Source: Crossaster papposus
Taxonomy: Eukaryota > Echinodermata > Asteroidea > Velatida > Solasteridae
Length of the DNA: 64,000 nt
Reading direction: 5' to 3'
Assembly (NCBI GenBank): GCA_037893245.1
Contig: JBAIAA010000898.1
Span: 124,001 to 188,000 of the forward strand
Shown here: piece after piece, positions 25,901 through 40,982 of the stretch
Layout: each line of letters opens with the position of its first letter
How positions within the stretch are numbered: the first letter of the stretch is position 1
Notes under the pieces: model-generated
Database searches by the model: none
What the model saw: the letters and a program-made list of their open reading frames with translations, nothing else
What the model was told of the DNA's origin: nothing
Made by a program: the position numbers and the translations under genes

Positions 25901-27145
25901 AGCTAAGGTCAGGCCGATAGGACTGGGTCGATGGGAATATAATACCTTGGATTCTATCAAGCTTAGCTAACAGATCAAGCCGATAGGATTGGGTTGGGTG
26001 GCTTGTGTGTAAAGCCTTTGCCTCCAAGTAAGGTTCATAATGTACATATTGAAAGTTTCGTTCACTGTTTGTGTAGATTTGCTAAACTATACATTTTTGG
26101 AAACGTTAGGAAATACTCAACATAAAAACCAATGTTTACATTTGTTTTTAGGTTCTTTTGAAAAAATGGTTCTTTAATGTGACGTGACACATGAAAAGTC
26201 ATTGGGTGTCACTTGCATCCTTCGCAATTCAGCACACCAGCTGCGAGTAAGGATGATTAGCCTCCCCAATTATTATTATTATATGAATACCGTGGATTCT
26301 ATCCAGCTTAGCTATTAGGTCAGGCCGGTAGGATTGGGTCGATGGGGTTATGAAAACCATGGATTCTATCAAGCTTAGCTATTAGGTCAGGCCGATAGGA
26401 TTGGGTCGATTGGGATTTTCCATGGATTCTATCCAGCTTAGCTATTAGGTCAGGCCGGTAGGATTGGGTCGATGGGAATATAAATACCTTGGATTCTATC
26501 CAACTTAGCTAAGGTCAGGCCGATAGGACTGGGTCGATGGGAATATAATACCTTGGATTCTATCAAGCTTAGCTAACAGATCAAGCCGATAGGATTGGGT
26601 TGGGTGGCTTGTGTGTAAAGCCTTTGCCTCCAAGTAAGGTTCATAATGTACATATTGAAAGTTTCGTTCACTGTTTGTGTAGATTTGCTAAACTATACAT
26701 TTTTGGAAACGTTAGGAAATACTCAACATAAAAACCAATGTTTACATTTGTTTTTAGGTTCTTTTGAAAAAATGGTTCTTTAATGTGACGTGACACATGA
26801 AAAGTCATTGGGTGTCACTTGCATCCTTCGCAATTCAGCACACCAGCTGCGAGTAAGGATGATTAGCCTCCCCAATTATTATTATTATATGAATACCGTG
26901 GATTCTATCCAGCTTAGCTATTAGGTCAGGCCGGTAGGATTGGGTCGATGGGGTTATGAAAACCATGGATTCTATCAAGCTTAGCTATTAGGTCAGGCCG
27001 ATAGGATTGGGTCGATTGGGATTTTCCATGGATTCTATCCAGCTTAGCTATTAGGTCAGGCCGGTAGGATTGGGTCGATGGGAATATAAATACCTTGGAT
27101 TCTATCCAACTTAGCTAAGGTCAGGCCGATAGGACTGGGTCGATG

Positions 27146-27758
27146 GGAATATAATACCTTGGATTCTATCAAGCTTAGCTAACAGATCAAGCCGATAGGA
27201 TTGGGTTGGGTGGCTTGTGTGTAAAGCCTTTGCCTCCAAGTAAGGTTCATAATGTACATATTGAAAGTTTCGTTCACTGTTTGTGTAGATTTGCTAAACT
27301 ATACATTTTGGGAAACGTTAGGAAATACTCAACATAAAAACCAATGTTTACATTTGTTTTTAGGTTCTTTTGAAAAAATGGTTCTTTAATGTGACGTGAC
27401 ACATGAAAAGTCATTGGGTGTCACTTGCATCCTTCGCAATTCAGCACACCAGCTGCGAGTAAGGATGATTAGCCTCCCCAATTATTATTATTATATGAAT
27501 ACCGTGGATTCTATCCAGCTTAGCTATAAAGTATTAGGTCAGGCCGGTAGGATTGGGTCGATGGGGTTATGAAAACCATGGATTCTATCAAGCTTAGCTA
27601 TTAGGTCAGGCCGATAGGATTGGGTCGATTGGGATTTTCCATGGATTCTATCCAGCTTAGCTATTAGGTCAGGCCGGTAGGATTGGGTCGATGGGAATAT
27701 AAATACCTTGGATTCTATCCAACTTAGCTAAGGTCAGGCCGATAGGACTGGGTCGATG
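27146..27758 (+). repeat. variant satellite unit with 7-bp insertion (613 bp)
   Basis: It shares the AAAGTAT insertion (27528-27534) with the unit at 7143, but not that unit's 2-bp insertion or its substitutions. It also carries the CATTTTGGG variant at about 27306-27312. The mix of markers implies exchange between units or stepwise gain. Confidence 0.88.
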
Positions 27759-30700
27759 GGAATATAATACCTTGGATTCTATCAAGCTTAGCTAACAGAT
27801 CAAGCCGATAGGATTGGGTTGGGTGGCTTGTGTGTAAAGCCTTTGCCTCCAAGTAAGGTTCATAATGTACATATTGAAAGTTTCGTTCACTGTTTGTGTA
27901 GATTTGCTAAACTATACATTTTTGGAAACGTTAGGAAATACTCAACATAAAAACCAATGTTTACATTTGTTTTTAGGTTCTTTTGAAAAAATGGTTCTTT
28001 AATGTGACGTGACACATGAAAAGTCATTGGGTGTCACTTGCATCCTTCGCAATTCAGCACACCAGCTGCGAGTAAGGATGATTAGCCTCCCCAATTATTA
28101 TTATTATATGAATACCGTGGATTCTATCCAGCTTAGCTATTAGGTCAGGCCGGTAGGATTGGGTCGATGGGGTTATGAAAACCATGGATTCTATCAAGCT
28201 TAGCTATTAGGTCAGGCCGATAGGATTGGGTCGATTGGGATTTTCCATGGATTCTATCCAGCTTAGCTATTAGGTCAGGCCGGTAGGATTGGGTCGATGG
28301 GAATATAAATACCTTGGATTCTATCCAACTTAGCTAAGGTCAGGCCGATAGGACTGGGTCGATGGGAATATAATACCTTGGATTCTATCAAGCTTAGCTA
28401 ACAGATCAAGCCGATAGGATTGGGTTGGGTGGCTTGTGTGTAAAGCCTTTGCCTCCAAGTAAGGTTCATAATGTACATATTGAAAGTTTCGTTCACTGTT
28501 TGTGTAGATTTGCTAAACTATACATTTTTGGAAACGTTAGGAAATACTCAACATAAAAACCAATGTTTACATTTGTTTTTAGGTTCTTTTGAAAAAATGG
28601 TTCTTTAATGTGACGTGACACATGAAAAGTCATTGGGTGTCACTTGCATCCTTCGCAATTCAGCACACCAGCTGCGAGTAAGGATGATTAGCCTCCCCAA
28701 TTATTATTATTATATGAATACCGTGGATTCTATCCAGCTTAGCTATTAGGTCAGGCCGGTAGGATTGGGTCGATGGGGTTATGAAAACCATGGATTCTAT
28801 CAAGCTTAGCTATTAGGTCAGGCCGATAGGATTGGGTCGATTGGGATTTTCCATGGATTCTATCCAGCTTAGCTATTAGGTCAGGCCGGTAGGATTGGGT
28901 CGATGGGAATATAAATACCTTGGATTCTATCCAACTTAGCTAAGGTCAGGCCGATAGGACTGGGTCGATGGGAATATAATACCTTGGATTCTATCAAGCT
29001 TAGCTAACAGATCAAGCCGATAGGTTGGGTTGGGTGGCTTGTGTGTAAAGCCTTTGCCTCCAAGTAAGGTTCATAATGTACATATTGAAAGTTTCGTTCA
29101 CTGTTTGTGTAGATTTGCTAAACTATACATTTTTGGAAACGTTAGGAAATACTCAACATAAAAACCAATGTTTACATTTGTTTTTAGGTTCTTTTGAAAA
29201 AATGGTTCTTTAATGTGACGTGACACATGAAAAGTCATTGGGTGTCACTTGCATCCTTCGCAATTCAGCACACCAGCTGCGAGTAAGGATGATTAGCCTC
29301 CCCAATTATTATTATTATATGAATACCGTGGATTCTATCCAGCTTAGCTATTAGGTCAGGCCGGTAGGATTGGGTCGATGGGGTTATGAAAACCATGGAT
29401 TCTATCAAGCTTAGCTATTAGGTCAGGCCGATAGGATTGGGTCGATTGGGATTTTCCATGGATTCTATCCAGCTTAGCTATTAGGTCAGGCCGGTAGGAT
29501 TGGGTCGATGGGAATATAAATACCTTGGATTCTATCCAACTTAGCTAAGGTCAGGCCGATAGGACTGGGTCGATGGGAATATAATACCTTGGATTCTATC
29601 AAGCTTAGCTAACAGATCAAGCCGATAGGATTGGGTTGGGTGGCTTGTGTGTAAAGCCTTTGCCTCCAAGTAAGGTTCATAATGTACATATTGAAAGTTT
29701 CGTTCACTGTTTGTGTAGATTTGCTAAACTATACATTTTGGGAAACGTTAGGAAATACTCAACATAAAAACCAATGTTTACATTTGTTTTTAGGTTCTTT
29801 TGAAAAAATGGTTCTTTAATGTGACGTGACACATGAAAAGTCATTGGGTGTCACTTGCATCCTTCGCAATTCAGCACACCAGCTGCGAGTAAGGATGATT
29901 AGCCTCCCCAATTATTATTATTATATGAATACCGTGGATTCTATCCAGCTTAGCTATTAGGTCAGGCCGGTAGGATTGGGTCGATGGGGTTATGAAAACC
30001 ATGGATTCTATCAAGCTTAGCTATTAGGTCAGGCCGATAGGATTGGGTCGATTGGGATTTTCCATGGATTCTATCCAGCTTAGCTATTAGGTCAGGCCGG
30101 TAGGATTGGGTCGATGGGAATATAAATACCTTGGATTCTATCCAACTTAGCTAAGGTCAGGCCGATAGGACTGGGTCGATGGGAATATAATACCTTGGAT
30201 TCTATCAAGCTTAGCTAACAGATCAAGCCGATAGGATTGGGTTGGGTGGCTTGTGTGTAAAGCCTTTGCCTCCAAGTAAGGTTCATAATGTACATATTGA
30301 AAGTTTCGTTCACTGTTTGTGTAGATTTGCTAAACTATACATTTTGGGAAACGTTAGGAAATACTCAACATAAAAACCAATGTTTACATTTGTTTTTAGG
30401 TTCTTTTGAAAAAATGGTTCTTTAATGTGACGTGACACATGAAAAGTCATTGGGTGTCACTTGCATCCTTCGCAATTCAGCACACCAGCTGCGAGTAAGG
30501 ATGATTAGCCTCCCCAATTATTATTATTATATGAATACCGTGGATTCTATCCAGCTTAGCTATTAGGTCAGGCCGGTAGGATTGGGTCGATGGGGTTATG
30601 AAAACCATGGATTCTATCAAGCTTAGCTATTAGGTCAGGCCGATAGGATTGGGTCGATTGGGATTTTCCATGGATTCTATCCAGCTTAGCTATTAGGTCA

Positions 30701-33700
30701 GGCCGGTAGGATTGGGTCGATGGGAATATAAATACCTTGGATTCTATCCAACTTAGCTAAGGTCAGGCCGATAGGACTGGGTCGATGGGAATATAATACC
30801 TTGGATTCTATCAAGCTTAGCTAACAGATCAAGCCGATAGAATTGGGTTGGGTGGCTTGTGTGTAAAGCCTTTGCCTCCAAGTAAGGTTCATAATGTACA
30901 TATTGAAAGTTTCGTTCACTGTTTGTGTAGATTTGCTAAACTATACATTTTTGGAAACGTTAGGAAATACTCAACATAAAAACCAATGTTTACATTTGTT
31001 TTTAGGTTCTTTTGAAAAAATGGTTCTTTAATGTGACGTGACACATGAAAAGTCATTGGGTGTCACTTGCATCCTTCGCAATTCAGCACACCAGCTGCGA
31101 GTAAGGATGATTAGCCTCCCCAATTATTATTATTATATGAATACCGTGGATTCTATCCAGCTTAGCTATTAGGTCAGGCCGGTAGGATTGGGTCGATGGG
31201 GTTATGAAAACCATGGATTCTATCAAGCTTAGCTATTAGGTCAGGCCGATAGGATTGGGTCGATTGGGATTTTCCATGGATTCTATCCAGCTTAGCTATT
31301 AGGTCAGGCCGGTAGGATTGGGTCGATGGGAATATAAATACCTTGGATTCTATCCAACTTAGCTAAGGTCAGGCCGATAGGACTGGGTCGATGGGAATAT
31401 AATACCTTGGATTCTATCAAGCTTAGCTAACAGATCAAGCCGATAGGATTGGGTTGGGTGGCTTGTGTGTAAAGCCTTTGCCTCCAAGTAAGGTTCATAA
31501 TGTACATATTGAAAGTTTCGTTCACTGTTTGTGTAGATTTGCTAAACTATACATTTTTGGAAACGTTAGGAAATACTCAACATAAAAACCAATGTTTACA
31601 TTTGTTTTTAGGTTCTTTTGAAAAAATGGTTCTTTAATGTGACGTGACACATGAAAAGTCATTGGGTGTCACTTGCATCCTTCGCAATTCAGCACACCAG
31701 CTGCGAGTAAGGATGATTAGCCTCCCCAATTATTATTATTATATGAATACCGTGGATTCTATCCAGCTTAGCTATTAGGTCAGGCCGGTAGGATTGGGTC
31801 GATGGGGTTATGAAAACCATGGATTCTATCAAGCTTAGCTATTAGGTCAGGCCGATAGGATTGGGTCGATTGGGATTTTCCATGGATTCTATCCAGCTTA
31901 GCTATTAGGTCAGGCCGGTAGGATTGGGTCGATGGGAATATAAATACCTTGGATTCTATCCAACTTAGCTAAGGTCAGGCCGATAGGACTGGGTCGATGG
32001 GAATATAATACCTTGGATTCTATCAAGCTTAGCTAACAGATCAAGCCGATAGGTTGGGTTGGGTGGCTTGTGTGTAAAGCCTTTGCCTCCAAGTAAGGTT
32101 CATAATGTACATATTGAAAGTTTCGTTCACTGTTTGTGTAGATTTGCTAAACTATACATTTTTGGAAACGTTAGGAAATACTCAACATAAAAACCAATGT
32201 TTACATTTGTTTTTAGGTTCTTTTGAAAAAATGGTTCTTTAATGTGACGTGACACATGAAAAGTCATTGGGTGTCACTTGCATCCTTCGCAATTCAGCAC
32301 ACCAGCTGCGAGTAAGGATGATTAGCCTCCCCAATTATTATTATTATATGAATACCGTGGATTCTATCCAGCTTAGCTATTAGGTCAGGCCGGTAGGATT
32401 GGGTCGATGGGGTTATGAAAACCATGGATTCTATCAAGCTTAGCTATTAGGTCAGGCCGATAGGATTGGGTCGATTGGGATTTTCCATGGATTCTATCCA
32501 GCTTAGCTATTAGGTCAGGCCGGTAGGATTGGGTCGATGGGAATATAAATACCTTGGATTCTATCCAACTTAGCTAAGGTCAGGCCGATAGGACTGGGTC
32601 GATGGGAATATAATACCTTGGATTCTATCAAGCTTAGCTAACAGATCAAGCCGATAGGATTGGGTTGGGTGGCTTGTGTGTAAAGCCTTTGCCTCCAAGT
32701 AAGGTTCATAATGTACATATTGAAAGTTTCGTTCACTGTTTGTGTAGATTTGCTAAACTATACATTTTTGGAAACGTTAGGAAATACTCAACATAAAAAC
32801 CAATGTTTACATTTGTTTTTAGGTTCTTTTGAAAAAATGGTTCTTTAATGTGACGTGACACATGAAAAGTCATTGGGTGTCACTTGCATCCTTCGCAATT
32901 CAGCACACCAGCTGCGAGTAAGGATGATTAGCCTCCCCAATTATTATTATTATATGAATACCGTGGATTCTATCCAGCTTAGCTATTAGGTCAGGCCGGT
33001 AGGATTGGGTCGATGGGGTTATGAAAACCATGGATTCTATCAAGCTTAGCTATTAGGTCAGGCCGATAGGATTGGGTCGATTGGGATTTTCCATGGATTC
33101 TATCCAGCTTAGCTATTAGGTCAGGCCGGTAGGATTGGGTCGATGGGAATATAAATACCTTGGATTCTATCCAACTTAGCTAAGGTCAGGCCGATAGGAC
33201 TGGGTCGATGGGAATATAATACCTTGGATTCTATCAAGCTTAGCTAACAGATCAAGCCGATAGGATTGGGTTGGGTGGCTTGTGTGTAAAGCCTTTGCCT
33301 CCAAGTAAGGTTCATAATGTACATATTGAAAGTTTCGTTCACTGTTTGTGTAGATTTGCTAAACTATACATTTTTGGAAACGTTAGGAAATACTCAACAT
33401 AAAAACCAATGTTTACATTTGTTTTTAGGTTCTTTTGAAAAAATGGTTCTTTAATGTGACGTGACACATGAAAAGTCATTGGGTGTCACTTGCATCCTTC
33501 GCAATTCAGCACACCAGCTGCGAGTAAGGATGATTAGCCTCCCCAATTATTATTATTATATGAATACCGTGGATTCTATCCAGCTTAGCTATTAGGTCAG
33601 GCCGGTAGGATTGGGTCGATGGGGTTATGAAAACCATGGATTCTATCAAGCTTAGCTATTAGGTCAGGCCGATAGGATTGGGTCGATTGGGATTTTCCAT

Positions 33701-35634
33701 GGATTCTATCCAGCTTAGCTATTAGGTCAGGCCGGTAGGATTGGGTCGATGGGAATATAAATACCTTGGATTCTATCCAACTTAGCTAAGGTCAGGCCGA
33801 TAGGACTGGGTCGATGGGAATATAATACCTTGGATTCTATCAAGCTTAGCTAACAGATCAAGCCGATAGGATTGGGTTGGGTGGCTTGTGTGTAAAGCCT
33901 TTGCCTCCAAGTAAGGTTCATAATGTACATATTGAAAGTTTCGTTCACTGTTTGTGTAGATTTGCTAAACTATACATTTTTGGAAACGTTAGGAAATACT
34001 CAACATAAAAACCAATGTTTACATTTGTTTTTAGGTTCTTTTGAAAAAATGGTTCTTTAATGTGACGTGACACATGAAAAGTCATTGGGTGTCACTTGCA
34101 TCCTTCGCAATTCAGCACACCAGCTGCGAGTAAGGATGATTAGCCTCCCCAATTATTATTATTATATGAATACCGTGGATTCTATCCAGCTTAGCTATTA
34201 GGTCAGGCCGGTAGGATTGGGTCGATGGGGTTATGAAAACCATGGATTCTATCAAGCTTAGCTATTAGGTCAGGCCGATAGGATTGGGTCGATTGGGATT
34301 TTCCATGGATTCTATCCAGCTTAGCTATTAGGTCAGGCCGGTAGGATTGGGTCGATGGGAATATAAATACCTTGGATTCTATCCAACTTAGCTAAGGTCA
34401 GGCCGATAGGACTGGGTCGATGGGAATATAATACCTTGGATTCTATCAAGCTTAGCTAACAGATCAAGCCGATAGGATTGGGTTGGGTGGCTTGTGTGTA
34501 AAGCCTTTGCCTCCAAGTAAGGTTCATAATGTACATATTGAAAGTTTCGTTCACTGTTTGTGTAGATTTGCTAAACTATACATTTTTGGAAACGTTAGGA
34601 AATACTCAACATAAAAACCAATGTTTACATTTGTTTTTAGGTTCTTTTGAAAAAATGGTTCTTTAATGTGACGTGACACATGAAAAGTCATTGGGTGTCA
34701 CTTGCATCCTTCGCAATTCAGCACACCAGCTGCGAGTAAGGATGATTAGCCTCCCCAATTATTATTATTATATGAATACCGTGGATTCTATCCAGCTTAG
34801 CTATTAGGTCAGGCCGGTAGGATTGGGTCGATGGGGTTATGAAAACCATGGATTCTATCAAGCTTAGCTATTAGGTCAGGCCGATAGGATTGGGTCGATT
34901 GGGATTTTCCATGGATTCTATCCAGCTTAGCTATTAGGTCAGGCCGGTAGGATTGGGTCGATGGGAATATAAATACCTTGGATTCTATCCAACTTAGCTA
35001 AGGTCAGGCCGATAGGACTGGGTCGATGGGAATATAATACCTTGGATTCTATCAAGCTTAGCTAACAGATCAAGCCGATAGGATTGGGTTGGGTGGCTTG
35101 TGTGTAAAGCCTTTGCCTCCAAGTAAGGTTCATAATGTACATATTGAAAGTTTCGTTCACTGTTTGTGTAGATTTGCTAAACTATACATTTTGGGAAACG
35201 TTAGGAAATACTCAACATAAAAACCAATGTTTACATTTGTTTTTAGGTTCTTTTGAAAAAATGGTTCTTTAATGTGACGTGACACATGAAAAGTCATTGG
35301 GTGTCACTTGCATCCTTCGCAATTCAGCACACCAGCTGCGAGTAAGGATGATTAGCCTCCCCAATTATTATTATTATATGAATACCGTGGATTCTATCCA
35401 GCTTAGCTATTAGGTCAGGCCGGTAGGATTGGGTCGATGGGGTTATGAAAACCATGGATTCTATCAAGCTTAGCTATTAGGTCAGGCCGATAGGATTGGG
35501 TCGATTGGGATTTTCCATGGATTCTATCCAGCTTAGCTATTAGGTCAGGCCGGTAGGATTGGGTCGATGGGAATATAAATACCTTGGATTCTATCCAACT
35601 TAGCTAAGGTCAGGCCGATAGGACTGGGTCGATG

Positions 35635-36244
35635 GGAATATAATACCTTGGATTCTATCAAGCTTAGCTAACAGATCAAGCCGATAGGATTGGGTTGGGT
35701 GGCTTGTGTGTAAAGCCTTTGCCTCCAAGTAAGGTTCATAATGTACATATTGAAAGTTTCGTTCACTGTTTGTGTAGATTTGCTAAACTATACATTTTTG
35801 GAAACGTTAGGAAATACTCAACATAAAAACCAATGTTTACATTTGTTTTTAGGTTCTTTTGAAAAAATGGTTCCTTAATGTGACGTGACACATGAAAAGT
35901 CATTGGGTGTCACTTGCATCCTTCGCAATTCAGCACACCAGCTGCGAGTAAGGATGATTAGCCTCCCCAATTATTATTATTATATGAATACCGTGGATTC
36001 TATCCAGCTTAGCTATTAGGTCAGGCCGGTAGGATTGGGTCGATGGGGTTATGAAAACCATGGATTCTATCAAACTTAGCTACCTATTAGGTCAGGCCGA
36101 TAGGATTGGGTCGATTGGGATTTTCCATGGATTCTATCCAGCTTAGCTATTAGGTCAGGCCGGTAGGATTGGGTCGATGGGAATATAAATACCTTGGATT
36201 CTATCCAACTTAGCTAAGGTCAGGCCGATAGGACTGGGTCGATG
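35635..36244 (+). repeat. variant satellite unit with 4-bp insertion (copy 2, 610 bp)
   Basis: It has the same GGTTCCTTAATG and CCTA insertion (about 36083-36086) as the unit at 18658. It is followed by three consecutive units (36245, 36851, 37457) that all carry CATTTTGGG. Confidence 0.9.
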
Positions 36245-39200
36245 GGAATATAATACCTTGGATTCTATCAAGCTTAGCTAACAGATCAAGCCGATAGGAT
36301 TGGGTTGGGTGGCTTGTGTGTAAAGCCTTTGCCTCCAAGTAAGGTTCATAATGTACATATTGAAAGTTTCGTTCACTGTTTGTGTAGATTTGCTAAACTA
36401 TACATTTTGGGAAACGTTAGGAAATACTCAACATAAAAACCAATGTTTACATTTGTTTTTAGGTTCTTTTGAAAAAATGGTTCTTTAATGTGACGTGACA
36501 CATGAAAAGTCATTGGGTGTCACTTGCATCCTTCGCAATTCAGCACACCAGCTGCGAGTAAGGATGATTAGCCTCCCCAATTATTATTATTATATGAATA
36601 CCGTGGATTCTATCCAGCTTAGCTATTAGGTCAGGCCGGTAGGATTGGGTCGATGGGGTTATGAAAACCATGGATTCTATCAAGCTTAGCTATTAGGTCA
36701 GGCCGATAGGATTGGGTCGATTGGGATTTTCCATGGATTCTATCCAGCTTAGCTATTAGGTCAGGCCGGTAGGATTGGGTCGATGGGAATATAAATACCT
36801 TGGATTCTATCCAACTTAGCTAAGGTCAGGCCGATAGGACTGGGTCGATGGGAATATAATACCTTGGATTCTATCAAGCTTAGCTAACAGATCAAGCCGA
36901 TAGGATTGGGTTGGGTGGCTTGTGTGTAAAGCCTTTGCCTCCAAGTAAGGTTCATAATGTACATATTGAAAGTTTCGTTCACTGTTTGTGTAGATTTGCT
37001 AAACTATACATTTTGGGAAACGTTAGGAAATACTCAACATAAAAACCAATGTTTACATTTGTTTTTAGGTTCTTTTGAAAAAATGGTTCTTTAATGTGAC
37101 GTGACACATGAAAAGTCATTGGGTGTCACTTGCATCCTTCGCAATTCAGCACACCAGCTGCGAGTAAGGATGATTAGCCTCCCCAATTATTATTATTATA
37201 TGAATACCGTGGATTCTATCCAGCTTAGCTATTAGGTCAGGCCGGTAGGATTGGGTCGATGGGGTTATGAAAACCATGGATTCTATCAAGCTTAGCTATT
37301 AGGTCAGGCCGATAGGATTGGGTCGATTGGGATTTTCCATGGATTCTATCCAGCTTAGCTATTAGGTCAGGCCGGTAGGATTGGGTCGATGGGAATATAA
37401 ATACCTTGGATTCTATCCAACTTAGCTAAGGTCAGGCCGATAGGACTGGGTCGATGGGAATATAATACCTTGGATTCTATCAAGCTTAGCTAACAGATCA
37501 AGCCGATAGGATTGGGTTGGGTGGCTTGTGTGTAAAGCCTTTGCCTCCAAGTAAGGTTCATAATGTACATATTGAAAGTTTCGTTCACTGTTTGTGTAGA
37601 TTTGCTAAACTATACATTTTGGGAAACGTTAGGAAATACTCAACATAAAAACCAATGTTTACATTTGTTTTTAGGTTCTTTTGAAAAAATGGTTCTTTAA
37701 TGTGACGTGACACATGAAAAGTCATTGGGTGTCACTTGCATCCTTCGCAATTCAGCACACCAGCTGCGAGTAAGGATGATTAGCCTCCCCAATTATTATT
37801 ATTATATGAATACCGTGGATTCTATCCAGCTTAGCTATTAGGTCAGGCCGGTAGGATTGGGTCGATGGGGTTATGAAAACCATGGATTCTATCAAGCTTA
37901 GCTATTAGGTCAGGCCGATAGGATTGGGTCGATTGGGATTTTCCATGGATTCTATCCAGCTTAGCTATTAGGTCAGGCCGGTAGGATTGGGTCGATGGGA
38001 ATATAAATACCTTGGATTCTATCCAACTTAGCTAAGGTCAGGCCGATAGGACTGGGTCGATGGGAATATAATACCTTGGATTCTATCAAGCTTAGCTAAC
38101 AGATCAAGCCGATAGGATTGGGTTGGGTGGCTTGTGTGTAAAGCCTTTGCCTCCAAGTAAGGTTCATAATGTACATATTGAAAGTTTCGTTCACTGTTTG
38201 TGTAGATTTGCTAAACTATACATTTTTGGAAACGTTAGGAAATACTCAACATAAAAACCAATGTTTACATTTGTTTTTAGGTTCTTTTGAAAAAATGGTT
38301 CTTTAATGTGACGTGACACATGAAAAGTCATTGGGTGTCACTTGCATCCTTCGCAATTCAGCACACCAGCTGCGAGTAAGGATGATTAGCCTCCCCAATT
38401 ATTATTATTATATGAATACCGTGGATTCTATCCAGCTTAGCTATTAGGTCAGGCCGGTAGGATTGGGTCGATGGGGTTATGAAAACCATGGATTCTATCA
38501 AGCTTAGCTATTAGGTCAGGCCGATAGGATTGGGTCGATTGGGATTTTCCATGGATTCTATCCAGCTTAGCTATTAGGTCAGGCCGGTAGGATTGGGTCG
38601 ATGGGAATATAAATACCTTGGATTCTATCCAACTTAGCTAAGGTCAGGCCGATAGGACTGGGTCGATGGGAATATAATACCTTGGATTCTATCAAGCTTA
38701 GCTAACAGATCAAGCCGATAGGATTGGGTTGGGTGGCTTGTGTGTAAAGCCTTTGCCTCCAAGTAAGGTTCATAATGTACATATTGAAAGTTTCGTTCAC
38801 TGTTTGTGTAGATTTGCTAAACTATACATTTTTGGAAACGTTAGGAAATACTCAACATAAAAACCAATGTTTACATTTGTTTTTAGGTTCTTTTGAAAAA
38901 ATGGTTCTTTAATGTGACGTGACACATGAAAAGTCATTGGGTGTCACTTGCATCCTTCGCAATTCAGCACACCAGCTGCGAGTAAGGATGATTAGCCTCC
39001 CCAATTATTATTATTATATGAATACCGTGGATTCTATCCAGCTTAGCTATTAGGTCAGGCCGGTAGGATTGGGTCGATGGGGTTATGAAAACCATGGATT
39101 CTATCAAGCTTAGCTATTAGGTCAGGCCGATAGGATTGGGTCGATTGGGATTTTCCATGGATTCTATCCAGCTTAGCTATTAGGTCAGGCCGGTAGGATT

Positions 39201-40950
39201 GGGTCGATGGGAATATAAATACCTTGGATTCTATCCAACTTAGCTAAGGTCAGGCCGATAGGACTGGGTCGATGGGAATATAATACCTTGGATTCTATCA
39301 AGCTTAGCTAACAGATCAAGCCGATAGGATTGGGTTGGGTGGCTTGTGTGTAAAGCCTTTGCCTCCAAGTAAGGTTCATAATGTACATATTGAAAGTTTC
39401 GTTCACTGTTTGTGTAGATTTGCTAAACTATACATTTTTGGAAACGTTAGGAAATACTCAACATAAAAACCAATGTTTACATTTGTTTTTAGGTTCTTTT
39501 GAAAAAATGGTTCTTTAATGTGACGTGACACATGAAAAGTCATTGGGTGTCACTTGCATCCTTCGCAATTCAGCACACCAGCTGCGAGTAAGGATGATTA
39601 GCCTCCCCAATTATTATTATTATATGAATACCGTGGATTCTATCCAGCTTAGCTATTAGGTCAGGCCGGTAGGATTGGGTCGATGGGGTTATGAAAACCA
39701 TGGATTCTATCAAGCTTAGCTATTAGGTCAGGCCGATAGGATTGGGTCGATTGGGATTTTCCATGGATTCTATCCAGCTTAGCTATTAGGTCAGGCCGGT
39801 AGGATTGGGTCGATGGGAATATAAATACCTTGGATTCTATCCAACTTAGCTAAGGTCAGGCCGATAGGACTGGGTCGATGGGAATATAATACCTTGGATT
39901 CTATCAAGCTTAGCTAACAGATCAAGCCGATAGGATTGGGTTGGGTGGCTTGTGTGTAAAGCCTTTGCCTCCAAGTAAGGTTCATAATGTACATATTGAA
40001 AGTTTCGTTCACTGTTTGTGTAGATTTGCTAAACTATACATTTTTGGAAACGTTAGGAAATACTCAACATAAAAACCAATGTTTACATTTGTTTTTAGGT
40101 TCTTTTGAAAAAATGGTTCTTTAATGTGACGTGACACATGAAAAGTCATTGGGTGTCACTTGCATCCTTCGCAATTCAGCACACCAGCTGCGAGTAAGGA
40201 TGATTAGCCTCCCCAATTATTATTATTATATGAATACCGTGGATTCTATCCAGCTTAGCTATTAGGTCAGGCCGGTAGGAATGGGTCGATGGGGTTATGA
40301 AAACCATGGATTCTATCAAGCTTAGCTATTAGGTCATGCCGATAGGATTGGGTCGATTGGGATTTTCCATGGATTCTATCCAGCTTAGCTATTAGGTCAG
40401 GCCGGTAGGATTGGGTCGATGGGAATATAAATACCTTGGATTCTATCCAACTTAGCTAAGGTCAGGCCGATAGGACTGGGTCGATGGGAATATAATACCT
40501 TGGATTCTATCAAGCTTAGCTAACAGATCAAGCCGATAGGATTGGGTTGGGTGGCTTGTGTGTAAAGCCTTTGCCTCCAAGTAAGGTTCATAATGTACAT
40601 ATTGAAAGTTTCGTTCACTGTTTGTGTAGATTTGCTAAACTATACATTTTTGGAAACGTTAGGAAATACTCAACATAAAAACCAATGTTTACATTTGTTT
40701 TTAGGTTCTTTTGAAAAAATGGTTCTTTAATGTGACGTGACACATGAAAAGTCATTGGGTGTCACTTGCATCCTTCGCAATTCAGCACACCAGCTGCGAG
40801 TAAGGATGATTAGCCTCCCCAATTATTATTATTATATGAATACCGTGGATTCTATCCAGCTTAGCTATTAGGTCAGGCCGGTAGGATTGGGTCGATGGGG
40901 TTATGAAAACCATGGATTCTATCAAGCTTAGCTATTAGGTCAGGCCGATA

Positions 40951-40982
40951 GAATCCATGGAAAATCCCAATCGACCCAATCC
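40951..40982 (-). repeat. 32-bp micro-inversion inside satellite unit 68
   Basis: The normal run from GGATTGGGTCGATTGGG through TTTTCCATGGATTC is replaced by its exact reverse complement (GAATCCATGGAAAATCCC then AATCGACCCAATCC), so unit length is unchanged at 606. In the consensus the segment is flanked by GATA on the left and TATC on the right, which are complementary to each other, so breakpoints can slide by a few bases. No other unit shows it. Confidence 0.95.
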
